NCBI GenBank assembly: GCA_015494065.1
Contig: WGCA01000061.1
Location: 1 to 33,363 of the forward strand
Length of the DNA stretch: 33,363 bases
Direction of reading: 5' to 3'
Source: Thermodesulfobacteriaceae bacterium
GTDB lineage: Bacteria > Desulfobacterota > Thermodesulfobacteria > Thermodesulfobacteriales > Thermodesulfatatoraceae
Under the pieces are notes generated by a model. The model was not told where the DNA came from, did not search any database, and saw only the letters and a program-made list of their open reading frames with translations. Made by a program: the position numbers and the translations under genes. Shown in pieces: positions 16,515-24,471 of this stretch; positions within the stretch are counted from its first letter, which is position 1; each line of letters begins with the position of its first letter.

Positions 16515-17098
16515 TCGAAGCCAGGTGTGTAAGTTGCGGCAAAAGGTATCGCCTGAAGGGTGACCCTCAGGCCATGGATTTTCTGTCCCTTCCCTGTCCA
16601 GAATGTGGGGGCATGCTCGAGATAGCCGGGGGAACGGAAGGGATGGAGTTTGAATTTCTGCTTGACAAGCCCCTGGCCCTGGTCTTCTGGGAATATCCGG
16701 GAGACCGAACCCCCTTTCTCAAAGAGCTGGCCCAGGCGGGCTACGAGGTACGCCCTGTCAAGAAGGCGGCCTTGCTGGCCCAGTGGCTCAGGTTTAACCC
16801 TCCTTCTCTTGTGGTTTTTGTCTGCGAAGAGAAGGAAAAATTGGCTCCTTTCCTCACCATCCTGAACAAATTGCCCATGCCTGAGCGGCGTAAAATCTTT
16901 GTCACCTGGGTGACACCGGGTCACAAGAGTCTGGATCCCCGCGAGGCCTTCCTTTTGAGCATAGAGCTGATAGTAAACGCGGCTGACCTTTCCCGTTTCG
17001 TGGATATCCTGGCCCGGGGGCAAAAAATTTGGCAAGACTTCTATACCCCTCTCACCCAGACCGAAGAGGCCCTTGAGAAAGATTTAGCTTGCTTTTAG
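16511..17098 (+). CDS. Unrecognised zinc-ribbon protein with a possible degenerate receiver-like domain
   Basis: I do not recognise this 195-residue protein. A small zinc ribbon opens it: Cys6-x2-Cys9 and Cys29-x2-Cys32, with CVSCGKRYRLKG and CPECGG. Residues about 55-170 alternate hydrophobic strands and helices (LALVFWE, YEVRPVK, SLVVFVCEE, KIFVTW) in an order that resembles a CheY-like receiver, but there is no Asp at the expected phosphorylation position, which reads FVCEEK. No transmembrane segment or signal is visible. The GTG start is fused to the PilU-like stop (GTGA), so a role tied to pilus retraction, perhaps regulating the ATPases, is reasonable inference. Structural prediction would test the receiver idea. 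Confidence 0.75.
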   Translation: MIEARCVSCGKRYRLKGDPQAMDFLSLPCPECGGMLEIAGGTEGMEFEFLLDKPLALVFWEYPGDRTPFLKELAQAGYEVRPVKKAALLAQWLRFNPPSLVVFVCEEKEKLAPFLTILNKLPMPERRKIFVTWVTPGHKSLDPREAFLLSIELIVNAADLSRFVDILARGQKIWQDFYTPLTQTEEALEKDLACF

Positions 17099-17150
17099 CC
17101 CAAAAATACTTACCATCCATAACGGGTATCATCTCTAGAAAGGGGGTTTT

Positions 17151-18023
17151 ATGGGGATCAAAAAAGCTGTTTTGCCGGTAGCCGGTTTGGGTACCCGCTT
17201 TTTGCCTGCCACAAAGGCCATTCCCAAAGAGATGTTGACCGTAGTTGACCGGCCTACCATCCAGTACATCGTGGAGGAGGCGGTAAACTCAGGGGTAAAA
17301 CAGGTGATTTTAGTGACGGCGGCGGGTAAATCCGCCATCGAAAACCATTTTGATTATTCCTACGAGCTGGAATCCTACCTGGAGGCCAAAGGGAAATACG
17401 ACCTGCTGGAAGAGGTACGCCGGGTCACCAACCTTATCGAAGACATCATCTCCGTACGGCAGAAGAAGCCGTTGGGGTTGGGACACGCCGTCTATGTCAC
17501 CCGCCACGTGGTGGGGCGGGAACCCTTTGCCGTATTGCTGGGGGACGACCTGGTGGACGCAGATGTCCCGTGTCTTAAGCAGATGATCGAGGTCTTCGAC
17601 CGCTTCAAGGGCCCGGTGATCGCCGTCCAGCGGGTGCCGCGGGAGGAGATCTCCCGCTACGGTATCGTGGCCGGGGAAAAAGTGGCCGAAGGGGTCATCC
17701 GGGTGCGGGAAATGAAGGAAAAGCCCAAGCCCGAAGAGATTGACTCGGACCTGGCCATCATCGGCCGTTATATCCTGATCCCCGAAATTTATGATTATCT
17801 TGCCAAGACCCCACCGGGCGTAGGAGGGGAAATCCAGCTCACCGACGCCCTGGCGGCGCTCAAAGACGACCATCCGGTTTACGCTTACGAATTTCAGGGA
17901 ACACGTTATGATGCCGGGGATAAGTTTGGTTTCATGCAAGCGGTCATTACTTTCGCCTTGAAACACCCGGAAATCGGTGACAAAGTCCGCAAATTCCTTA
18001 AAGAGAAACTTAAAGAACTCTGA
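17151..18023 (+). CDS. galU: UTP-glucose-1-phosphate uridylyltransferase GalU
   Basis: GalU makes UDP-glucose for envelope polysaccharides and nucleotide-sugar pools. The signature VLPVAGLGTRFLPATKAIPK (about residues 7-26) is clear, followed by QYIVEEAVNSGVKQVILVT, the metal-binding region LLGDDLVDAD, and GGEIQLTDALAAL near residue 225. Length 290 residues is normal. A 52-base gap with AGAAAGGGGG before the ATG makes this a possible transcription start, but I see no convincing promoter boxes. Its 3' end overlaps the next gene by 47 bases if that gene starts at GTG 17977. Confidence 0.95.
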   Translation: MGIKKAVLPVAGLGTRFLPATKAIPKEMLTVVDRPTIQYIVEEAVNSGVKQVILVTAAGKSAIENHFDYSYELESYLEAKGKYDLLEEVRRVTNLIEDIISVRQKKPLGLGHAVYVTRHVVGREPFAVLLGDDLVDADVPCLKQMIEVFDRFKGPVIAVQRVPREEISRYGIVAGEKVAEGVIRVREMKEKPKPEEIDSDLAIIGRYILIPEIYDYLAKTPPGVGGEIQLTDALAALKDDHPVYAYEFQGTRYDAGDKFGFMQAVITFALKHPEIGDKVRKFLKEKLKEL

Positions 18024-19818
18024 GGAAGAGGGCAGGGCGGTAGAAGTCGTTCTGCCTTACCGTTTAAAGCCTCTGACCTACTGGCACCGCGGGCCCTTTA
18101 TCCCTGGTGCCCGGGTTTGGGTCACCTTAAAGGGGAAGAAAAAGATTGGTCTCCTCTGGGGGGAGGCCCGGGAAGCGCCCCCGTACCTTAAAGAAACCCT
18201 TGGTCTCTTGGACCAGGCCCCGGTTCTCCCCAAAAACCTTCTGTCTTTCCTGCACTGGCTTGCTAATTTTTACCTGGCCCCGGCCGGAGAGGTGCTGAAA
18301 TACGCCGTGCCGGCCAGTTTTTTCGTCCAGACCAGGCGGGAAAAAGAGGCCTTTAGAAAAGAAACAGCGGCCCATATGGGGCCAGGGTTTGAGGCCGCCC
18401 TCTTTTTTGGTGAGGACTTAAAAGAGAGATCTTCCTGTCTCAGGGCCCGGATAGAAAAGGTTTTGAAAGAAAGAGGTTCGTGTCTTTTCCTCTTCCCCGA
18501 CCGGGAGCTCCTTTTTTTCTACGCCGAAAGACTAAAAGACCTTTCCCCCCTGGTATATACCGCTGATCTGTCTCCCAAAAAAAGGGAAAAGATCTGGTTT
18601 GAGTGTCTGACGACCCCGCAAAGGCTCATCCTGGGTACCAGGATTGCCCTTTTCCTTCCCGTCACTGGTCTAGCCCTTATCCTGCTCGAAGAGGAAGAAC
18701 ACCACGGTTACAAACAGGAAGAAGGGTTTCGTGCCAACTTTAGGGATCTTGCCTTGATGCGGGCCAAAATGGAAGCGGTTCCCATGCTCCTCGCCTCCCC
18801 AAGCCCCACTGTCAAGACTTATTATTTGGCCCTAAAAGGGATCTACCGCCTGGAAGAAGGGAGGCGCTCTCCCTCACCGGTCAAACTGGTAGTCTTAAAG
18901 GAGGCCAGAGGCCTCTTTTCTACCAAACTGTTAAACGCCCTCCGGCGCACCCTGGCCCGGAAAGGGCAGGCCCTGCTTTTCATGAACCGCCCTGGTTACG
19001 CCCCCGGGGTGGTGTGCGAAAATTGTGGCCATCTGTGGCTTTGCCCCCGCTGCCAAAAACCCTTGCGTTACTACCGGGAAGAGGCCCTTTTGCGCTGCCC
19101 CCTCTGCGCCTACCGGGAAAAGGCCCTGCCCCTTTGTCCCCGGTGTGGCAGCGAAAGGGCCAAACCCCTGGGGCTCGGTACCGAACGGCTGAAAGAAATT
19201 GCCAAGAAATTTTTCCCAGAAGCCCGGATCTCTTTGTGGGAAGAAAAGGACTTGGCCGCGGCGGATATCATCATCGCCACCGCCAAGGTAAGCCGCTTTT
19301 CACCCTTAAGAAGGCCCGCCCTGGTCGCGGCCTTGGTGGCGGATCAGCTTCTGGGGCATCCCTCTTATCTGGCGGCAGAAAGGGCCTATCAATTACTTAA
19401 AAAATTGGCGCTAATTGCCCATGAAAACGAAGCAAATTTTATAATCCAGACCTACCATCCCGAACACCACCTCTACCGGGGGCTGCTGCAGGGCTACGAG
19501 GCCTTTTTCAGAGAAGAATTAAAACTCAGGCACGAACAGGGCTTTCCTCCTTTCGGACGACTGGCCCAACTCATTATCTACCCGGAACGCGTGAAAGTTG
19601 AGGAGGTGGTAAAGGTCGTCGAAAATTACTTAAAGGAAGAAGCGGCGGTTTATTTTGGGCCGCTTCTTGAAAGCGTGCGCGGCAAAAAAAGGCTTTCTTT
19701 TTTGTTGCGGGCCGCAGAGAGCGAGAGTTTGCGATCCTATCTCACGAAGGTGAAAAAAAAGCTTGATGAAATTTTTAAAGGTCGGCTTAGAATTATAGTA
19801 GATTTAAGTCCAGAATAA
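17977..19818 (+). CDS. priA: Replication restart protein PriA (primosomal N'), helicase motifs lost
   Basis: PriA normally recognises stalled forks and reloads the replicative helicase. The DNA-binding N-terminal domain begins EVVLPYRLKPLTYW near residue 23. The zinc module is intact, with eight Cys at 347, 350, 356, 359, 374, 377, 387 and 390, and the C-terminal QTYHPEHHLYRGLL is typical. The helicase core is degenerate: the Walker A position (about 140-154) reads ALFFGEDLKERSS with no GxGKT, DEEH is EEEH (239-242), and the QVAGRAGR motif VI is replaced by KKLALIAHENE (475-485). The length, 613 residues, is shorter than typical active PriA. The only common start codon is GTG 17977, inside galU; a later unusual start is possible. 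Actinobacterial and Deinococcus PriA are also helicase-less. Confidence 0.9.
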   Translation: MTKSANSLKRNLKNSEEEGRAVEVVLPYRLKPLTYWHRGPFIPGARVWVTLKGKKKIGLLWGEAREAPPYLKETLGLLDQAPVLPKNLLSFLHWLANFYLAPAGEVLKYAVPASFFVQTRREKEAFRKETAAHMGPGFEAALFFGEDLKERSSCLRARIEKVLKERGSCLFLFPDRELLFFYAERLKDLSPLVYTADLSPKKREKIWFECLTTPQRLILGTRIALFLPVTGLALILLEEEEHHGYKQEEGFRANFRDLALMRAKMEAVPMLLASPSPTVKTYYLALKGIYRLEEGRRSPSPVKLVVLKEARGLFSTKLLNALRRTLARKGQALLFMNRPGYAPGVVCENCGHLWLCPRCQKPLRYYREEALLRCPLCAYREKALPLCPRCGSERAKPLGLGTERLKEIAKKFFPEARISLWEEKDLAAADIIIATAKVSRFSPLRRPALVAALVADQLLGHPSYLAAERAYQLLKKLALIAHENEANFIIQTYHPEHHLYRGLLQGYEAFFREELKLRHEQGFPPFGRLAQLIIYPERVKVEEVVKVVENYLKEEAAVYFGPLLESVRGKKRLSFLLRAAESESLRSYLTKVKKKLDEIFKGRLRIIVDLSPE

Positions 19819-19867
19819 GGGCCCTTTTACTTGCCAAGGAAGGGGGCTCTAAGTATCATGCATCTAA

Positions 19868-21577
19868 ATGAGTGAGGAAAAGTTTTTGCCACCGTTTCCC
19901 AAATACAAAAAAACACGCCCATCAGGAGACGAAATGGCTATCCCTCGTTTTGGCACCCAATCCCGATCAAGTCGGGGCCACGGCCCCCAGGCCTTGATCA
20001 ACTTTGATCTAAACCCCGAAGACCTGGAAAGTTATCTTGACGAGTACGTCATTGGGCAAGCCGAGGCCAAAGCGGTCCTGGCCACCAAGATGTGCACTCA
20101 CTTTCGCCGGGTGCGTTACATGCTTGAGCGAGGGGGGCGTTTCCAGGACGCAGGTTTTGTCAAGAACAACGTGATAATGATCGGCCCCACCGGGGTGGGT
20201 AAGACCTATATGGTCAAACTGGTGGCCCAGCGGCTCGGGGTCCCCTTTGTAAAAGGAGACGCCACCAAGTTTAGTGAGACGGGCTACGTGGGTGGTGACG
20301 TGGAAGATCTCATCCGCGACCTGGTCCATGAGGCGGACGGAGACGTAGAGCGGGCCCAGTTTGGCATCGTCTATCTCGACGAAATAGACAAAATCGCCTC
20401 CAGCGGAAACCTCATCGGCCCTGACGTCTCAAGGACCGGGGTACAGCGGGCCCTGCTCAAACCCCTGGAAGAGACCGAGGTGGACTTGAGGGTGCCTCAT
20501 GATCCGGTAAGCCAGCTTGAGGCCATCGAATACTACCGCCGCACCGGGCAACGCAAGAAGAGGACCATTAACACCCGTTACGTCCTTTTTATTGTGTCCG
20601 GGGCCTTCTCGGGCCTTGAGGAGATCGTCAAAAAGAGGCTCCACAAACAGGGCCTGGGTTTCATGGCGGAGGTAACTTCCAAAAATGACGTAGAGGTAAA
20701 TTACTTGCGCTTCGTTAAGGCTGAGGACCTGATCGCCTACGGGTTCGAATCGGAATTCGTAGGGCGGCTGCCGGTAATCACGGTTTTTGACCCTTTAACC
20801 GTCGAGGACCTCTATCTGATACTCTGCAACCCCAACAGCGCGGTAATCGTCAACAAGAAACGCGACTTTCGGGCTTACGGTATCGACCTGGTCTTTGAAA
20901 ACAAGGCTCTAAGACTCCTGGCCCAGGAGGCGGAAAAGGAAAAGACCGGGGCCCGGGCCCTGGTACGGGTCATAGAAAGGGCCCTTATCCCCTTTGAGAA
21001 AAGGCTTCCCACCTTGGGGGTCAATTACCTGGTGGTAACCGAAGAATTGGTAAAGGATCCCCTCGGCTGGCTCTCTCATCTGGAAAATACCTGGCGTCAG
21101 CCGGAGTGGGAAAAGAGGTATCAAGCCGCCTTAGAACAAGAGGCTTCCCGGATCAAGGAATTCGTGGCGGCCAGGAAAAAGTCTTTCGCCCGGGGCCACG
21201 GCTTAAAGCTTACCCCGACTCGTCTTGAATTGGCCATTAAGCTCCACCGCCGGGACGACCTTGATCTGCACCAGGCCCTGGAGGAACTCTTTATCCTCTT
21301 GCGGCAGATTAAAAATTATGAGCGGAGCTTTGAAAGGCGTGCGGGTTTTAAGGTGACCTTTTCTGAAGAGGCGGTGGATCGCATCCTAAAACACATCATA
21401 GAGCTTGACCAAGGGGTGTACGCCTACTGCGACCGGATCGTGAATTTACTGGAATATGGTCTGAGGTTGATCAACGAACGCACGGGTAAGCTAAATTTTG
21501 TTATCCCGCCTGAGGCCATCGAGCACCCCGAAGATTACCTAAACCGTCTTATCAGGCAGACCTACCAGACCAAATAA
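19868..21577 (+). CDS. ClpX-like AAA+ unfoldase without zinc finger and with a C-terminal extension
   Basis: This is a divergent relative of ClpX. Walker A GPTGVGKT is at 106-113, the pore loop GYVG at 139-142, Walker B VYLDEID at 168-174, the FVGR arginine finger near 300 and sensor-2 GARAL at 361-365. LGF at 263-265 sits where ClpX has its IGF loop for docking ClpP. The zinc-binding domain of ClpX is absent. About 170 residues follow the normal ClpX end; residues 497-560 again resemble a small AAA+ lid (FSEEAVDRILKHI), perhaps a duplication. ATG 19868 lacks a ribosome site, while ATG 19934 (residue 23) has AGGAG five bases upstream and may be the true start. Genuine ClpX presumably lies elsewhere. 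The substrate is unknown. Confidence 0.88.
   Translation: MSEEKFLPPFPKYKKTRPSGDEMAIPRFGTQSRSSRGHGPQALINFDLNPEDLESYLDEYVIGQAEAKAVLATKMCTHFRRVRYMLERGGRFQDAGFVKNNVIMIGPTGVGKTYMVKLVAQRLGVPFVKGDATKFSETGYVGGDVEDLIRDLVHEADGDVERAQFGIVYLDEIDKIASSGNLIGPDVSRTGVQRALLKPLEETEVDLRVPHDPVSQLEAIEYYRRTGQRKKRTINTRYVLFIVSGAFSGLEEIVKKRLHKQGLGFMAEVTSKNDVEVNYLRFVKAEDLIAYGFESEFVGRLPVITVFDPLTVEDLYLILCNPNSAVIVNKKRDFRAYGIDLVFENKALRLLAQEAEKEKTGARALVRVIERALIPFEKRLPTLGVNYLVVTEELVKDPLGWLSHLENTWRQPEWEKRYQAALEQEASRIKEFVAARKKSFARGHGLKLTPTRLELAIKLHRRDDLDLHQALEELFILLRQIKNYERSFERRAGFKVTFSEEAVDRILKHIIELDQGVYAYCDRIVNLLEYGLRLINERTGKLNFVIPPEAIEHPEDYLNRLIRQTYQTK
19924..19936 (+). promoter_or_regulatory. Ribosome binding site and alternative start inside the ClpX-like gene
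   Basis: AGGAG at 19924-19928 stands five bases before ATG 19934. Nothing comparable precedes ATG 19868. If this is used, the protein loses 22 Pro/Lys-rich residues and begins MAIPRFG. Confidence 0.5.
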
Positions 21578-21578
21578 G

Positions 21579-21938
21579 ATGAAGACTGCCCTTCTTGCCG
21601 TTGCCAAAGCACTAGCCCTGGACTTTGAAAAAATTTTGGCCGCCGAAGGCTTCAAAATTTTTAAGGCCGAAGACGGTCAAGAGCTGGTAGACCTGGCCCG
21701 GGAAATTAAGCCGGACGTCATCATCTTGGAAAAGAAACTTCCGGTTTTAGACGGGTTGTCGGCGGTTTTGCTCCTTAAAAATAGCCAAGAGACCCGCCAC
21801 ATCCCCATCGTGGCGGTTTGTGAAGAAAAATGCAACCAAGAAGAGGAGGCCCAAGACGCAGGGTGCGACGCCTATCTTACAAGACCTTTAAAAGCTGATA
21901 AAATTAGACAAATTCTAAAAGAACTAGTGGCGAGGTGA
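21579..21938 (+). CDS. Stand-alone pseudo-receiver protein (Asp to Glu at the phosphorylation site)
   Basis: This 119-residue single-domain protein has a CheY-like fold pattern: FKIFKAEDGQELVDLA, DVIILEKKLPVLDGL, HIPIVAV, AGCDAYLTRPL. The signalling residues are altered. The phospho-acceptor position is Glu51 (IILEKKLP instead of ILLDxxLP), the acidic pair after strand 1 is missing (LLAVAKALA), the switch Thr/Ser is Cys (AVCEE), and the conserved Lys of KP is Arg (TRPL). It therefore cannot be phosphorylated in the normal way; Glu could mimic the phosphorylated state. It starts one base after the ClpX-like stop. Known receiver-type ClpXP adaptors (RssB, CpdR) and the pseudo-receiver adaptor PopA make an adaptor role an attractive inference. 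Confidence 0.85.
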   Translation: MKTALLAVAKALALDFEKILAAEGFKIFKAEDGQELVDLAREIKPDVIILEKKLPVLDGLSAVLLLKNSQETRHIPIVAVCEEKCNQEEEAQDAGCDAYLTRPLKADKIRQILKELVAR

Positions 21939-21942
21939 AAAA

Positions 21943-23127
21943 GTGATAGGGATTTCTAAACTTTATTGTGGTACGGTAGAGGCCTCCGATCCTTTGCGTT
22001 ACGGCCGCAGGGCCAAAGACCTGCCTTCTCACCTGCTCCAGTTTTCCAAGGACAAGAAACCGGTGGTGGTCTGGAACGTGACCAAGAGGTGTAATCTTCG
22101 TTGTATCCACTGTTACGCCCACGCCACGGCTTCGGCCCATCCAGACGAGTTAACCACCCAAGAAGGGTTTTCTCTTCTAGAGGACCTGGCTCAATTCGGC
22201 TCCCCGGTAATTCTCTTTTCTGGGGGGGAGCCACTTATGCGGCCAGATATCCTGGACCTGATCCACAAGGCCGTCTCCCTGGGTATGAGGGCGGTACTTT
22301 CCACCAACGGGGTTCTCATCGACCGGGCGCTCGCCAAGGAATTAAAAAAGCTGGGGCTTTCTTACGTGGGCATCAGCCTTGACGGGCTGGAGGAAGTCCA
22401 CGACCGGTTTCGGGGGGTAAAGGGCGCCTTTGCCAAGGCCATGGAAGCGGTGGAAAACTGTCAGGCCGAAGGGATTAAAGTGGGCCTGAGGTTTACCATC
22501 AACCGTTTGAACGCCAAAGAAATTCCCAAGGTCTTTGACCTGGTGGAAGAGCGAAAAATTCCCCGTATCTGTTTTTACCACCTGGTTTACGCCGGCCGCG
22601 GGACCAAACTCATGGAAGAAGACCTGAACCACGAGGAAACCCGCTACTGGGTGGACTACATTATTGACCGCACCAAAGAGCTTCACGACAAGGGGCATAA
22701 GGTAGAGGTCCTTACGGTGGACAACCACGCCGACGGCCCCTACCTTTACCTGCGTATGAAAAGGGAAGGGAACCCCCGGGCGGAGGAGGTCCTTGAGCTT
22801 TTGCGTATGAACGGCGGTAATAATTCCGGGGTCGGTATCGGTTGCGTTTCCTGGGACGGTTCGGTGCACGCCGATCAGTTCTGGCGTCATTATTCCTTTG
22901 GCAACGTGCGGGAAAGGCCCTTTAGCGAAATCTGGACGGATACCAGTGACCCTCTCATGGCCAAGCTCAAGGAGAAATGGAAACACGTTAAGGGAAGATG
23001 CGCCAAGTGTCGTTTCCTTGATTGTTGTGCCGGCAATTTCCGGGTACGGGCAGAGGCCGCTACCGGAGACCTCTGGGCCCCTGATCCGGCCTGTTACCTT
23101 ACGGACGAAGAAATTGGTCTAGCCTAA
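21943..23127 (+). CDS. ahbC: Radical SAM 12,18-didecarboxysiroheme deacetylase AhbC
   Basis: AhbC removes two acetate side chains from didecarboxysiroheme, giving iron-coproporphyrin III in the siroheme-dependent heme route used by sulfate reducers and archaea. The N-terminus [13 protein letters not shown] and the 394-residue length match that family as I know it. The radical SAM cluster motif CNLRCIHC is at Cys50, Cys54 and Cys57, SGGEPL is near 93-98, and a Cys-rich C-terminal segment (GCVSWDG, then [10 protein letters not shown]) fits a SPASM-like auxiliary cluster. NirJ of heme d1 synthesis is a close alternative. The GTG start follows GAGGTG and lies four bases after the pseudo-receiver gene; the functional link between them is not evident. 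Confidence 0.85.
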   Translation: MIGISKLYCGTVEASDPLRYGRRAKDLPSHLLQFSKDKKPVVVWNVTKRCNLRCIHCYAHATASAHPDELTTQEGFSLLEDLAQFGSPVILFSGGEPLMRPDILDLIHKAVSLGMRAVLSTNGVLIDRALAKELKKLGLSYVGISLDGLEEVHDRFRGVKGAFAKAMEAVENCQAEGIKVGLRFTINRLNAKEIPKVFDLVEERKIPRICFYHLVYAGRGTKLMEEDLNHEETRYWVDYIIDRTKELHDKGHKVEVLTVDNHADGPYLYLRMKREGNPRAEEVLELLRMNGGNNSGVGIGCVSWDGSVHADQFWRHYSFGNVRERPFSEIWTDTSDPLMAKLKEKWKHVKGRCAKCRFLDCCAGNFRVRAEAATGDLWAPDPACYLTDEEIGLA

Positions 23128-23149
23128 AAAGGTAGAAAGGAGCGGAGTC

Positions 23150-23758
23150 ATGGCCAAAATAAAGCGTGCGCTTATCAGCGTTACGGATAAGACCGGGGTG
23201 GCAGAATTCGCCAAGGCTTTACACGAAATGGGGGTAGAGATTATCTCTACCGGTGGCACGGCCAGGGTCATCCGGGAGGCCGGGGTCCCGGTGACCGACG
23301 TCTCGGAGGTGACGGGTTTTCCCGAGATGCTGGACGGGAGGGTCAAAACGCTGCACCCCAAGATACACGGCGGTATTCTGGCCATCAGGTCAAACCCGGA
23401 ACATATGAGACAGCTCGAGGAGCAGGGGATAAAACCGATTGATCTGGTGGTGGTCAACCTGTACGCCTTTGAGAAGACGGTGGCCCGGGGTGCCAGCCTA
23501 GAAGAGGCCATCGAAAACATCGATATCGGCGGGCCCACCCTTTTACGGGCGGCGGCCAAGAATTTCCGCGACGTTACCGTGGTGGTTGATCCGGCGGATT
23601 ACGACCAGATCCTGGCGGAGATGCGGGCCCATGACGGAGAGACCACCCTTAAGACCCGTTTCATCCTGGCCCGCAAGGTCTTTGAGACCACCAGCAAGTA
23701 CGACACCGCCATTTTTAATTACCTCAATGGGATAGACCCTGAAACCGTAAAAGGATGA
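23150..23758 (+). CDS. purH: Stand-alone IMP cyclohydrolase (N-terminal PurH domain only)
   Basis: This enzyme closes FAICAR to IMP, the last step of de novo purine synthesis. The MGS-like domain shows [55 protein letters not shown] and [14 protein letters not shown]. The protein stops at 202 residues, so the AICAR transformylase domain of bifunctional PurH (about 520 residues) is absent. The stop forms an ATGA with aroD, so it does not look like a recent truncation. The formyltransferase must be a separate gene elsewhere. AGAAAGGAG precedes the ATG. Confidence 0.93.
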   Translation: MAKIKRALISVTDKTGVAEFAKALHEMGVEIISTGGTARVIREAGVPVTDVSEVTGFPEMLDGRVKTLHPKIHGGILAIRSNPEHMRQLEEQGIKPIDLVVVNLYAFEKTVARGASLEEAIENIDIGGPTLLRAAAKNFRDVTVVVDPADYDQILAEMRAHDGETTLKTRFILARKVFETTSKYDTAIFNYLNGIDPETVKG

Positions 23759-24423
23759 TTTGCGTCTCGGTGGCGGAAAGGGAGCTGGCTGACGCCCTTT
23801 CCGCCCTTAAAGCGGCGGAAAAGATCGCAGACCTCTGCGAAATCCGTCTGGACGCCTTAGAAAGCCCGGCCGTCTTACCTTTCTTGGAAAAGGCCCAAAA
23901 GGGCCTTATCTTTACCTTTCGGGCGGTGGAAGAAGGCGGTTTCACCAAGGCCTCTTTGAAGACCAGGGTCTCTTTTCTGAAAGAAGCGGCGAGAGCCGGG
24001 GCCTTTGCCGTGGACCTTGAGCTGGCGGCGGGAAAAGAGGCTATCCAGGAACTGAGGGCCGGGCTTAAGAGGACCAAACTCTTGCTCTCCTTCCACGATT
24101 TTTCAGGGCTTCCCGCCGCGTCTTTTCTCAAGGAAACCGTCCGACAGATGAAAGCCCTCGAGGCTGATGTGGGGAAGGTGGTGACCACAGCCAAGACTCC
24201 TCAGGATGCCTTGACGGTCTTAAACCTTATGGTCTGGGCGCAGAAGGAACTTGATTTCCCGCTGATTACCTTCGCCATGGGAAAGGCCGGGGTCTATTCC
24301 CGGGTGGTGGCCCCACTGCTCGGAGCCCCCTGGACTTACGCCGCCCTCCCCGGAGGGCGTAAGGCGGCCCCGGGGCAACTGCCTGCAGACGTGATGCGTC
24401 AAATCCTCGACCATTTCCTATAG
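23755..24423 (+). CDS. aroD: Type I 3-dehydroquinate dehydratase
   Basis: AroD dehydrates 3-dehydroquinate to 3-dehydroshikimate through a Schiff base. The type I fold is shown by CEIRLDALE (28-36), the catalytic His114 in LLSFHDFSG, and the Schiff-base Lys141 in [40 protein letters not shown] near the C-terminus is also typical. Length 222 residues is normal. It shares an ATGA with the purine gene upstream and opens the block aroD-aroE-aroA-aroK; aroB and aroC are not in the window. Confidence 0.95.
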   Translation: MICVSVAERELADALSALKAAEKIADLCEIRLDALESPAVLPFLEKAQKGLIFTFRAVEEGGFTKASLKTRVSFLKEAARAGAFAVDLELAAGKEAIQELRAGLKRTKLLLSFHDFSGLPAASFLKETVRQMKALEADVGKVVTTAKTPQDALTVLNLMVWAQKELDFPLITFAMGKAGVYSRVVAPLLGAPWTYAALPGGRKAAPGQLPADVMRQILDHFL

Positions 24424-24445
24424 TTTCCATTATTGATTGTTTCAA

Positions 24446-24471
24446 GTAAACTAAACGTTATGAAAGTTTAC
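24446..24471 (+). repeat. Inverted repeat enclosing the aroE start codon
   Basis: GTAAACT (24446-24452) and AGTTTAC (24465-24471) form a perfect 7-base inverted repeat with a 12-base loop that contains the aroE ATG (24460-24462). The gap before aroE is AT-rich and has no Shine-Dalgarno sequence. A hairpin could influence initiation, or this may be chance or a binding site. Confidence 0.35.

Noticed and set aside
17099-17150. Promoter before galU (TATCAT at 17127-17132)
   Set aside because: No -35-like sequence at a proper distance, so only the purine-rich ribosome site is credible.
17310-17966. Long open frame antisense to galU (218 codons)
   Set aside because: It lies wholly opposite a well-supported gene; such antisense frames recur here opposite pilT, pilU, ahbC and cbiD and show no family motifs. 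They reflect codon bias.
19819-19867. Possible terminator hairpin after priA
   Set aside because: GCCCTT and AAGGGGGC can pair only with a bulge and there is no T tract, so it is not supported.
22342-22986. Long open frame antisense to ahbC (214 codons)
   Set aside because: Low-complexity His/Val/Phe-rich translation with no recognisable domain and no ribosome site; a shadow of ahbC.
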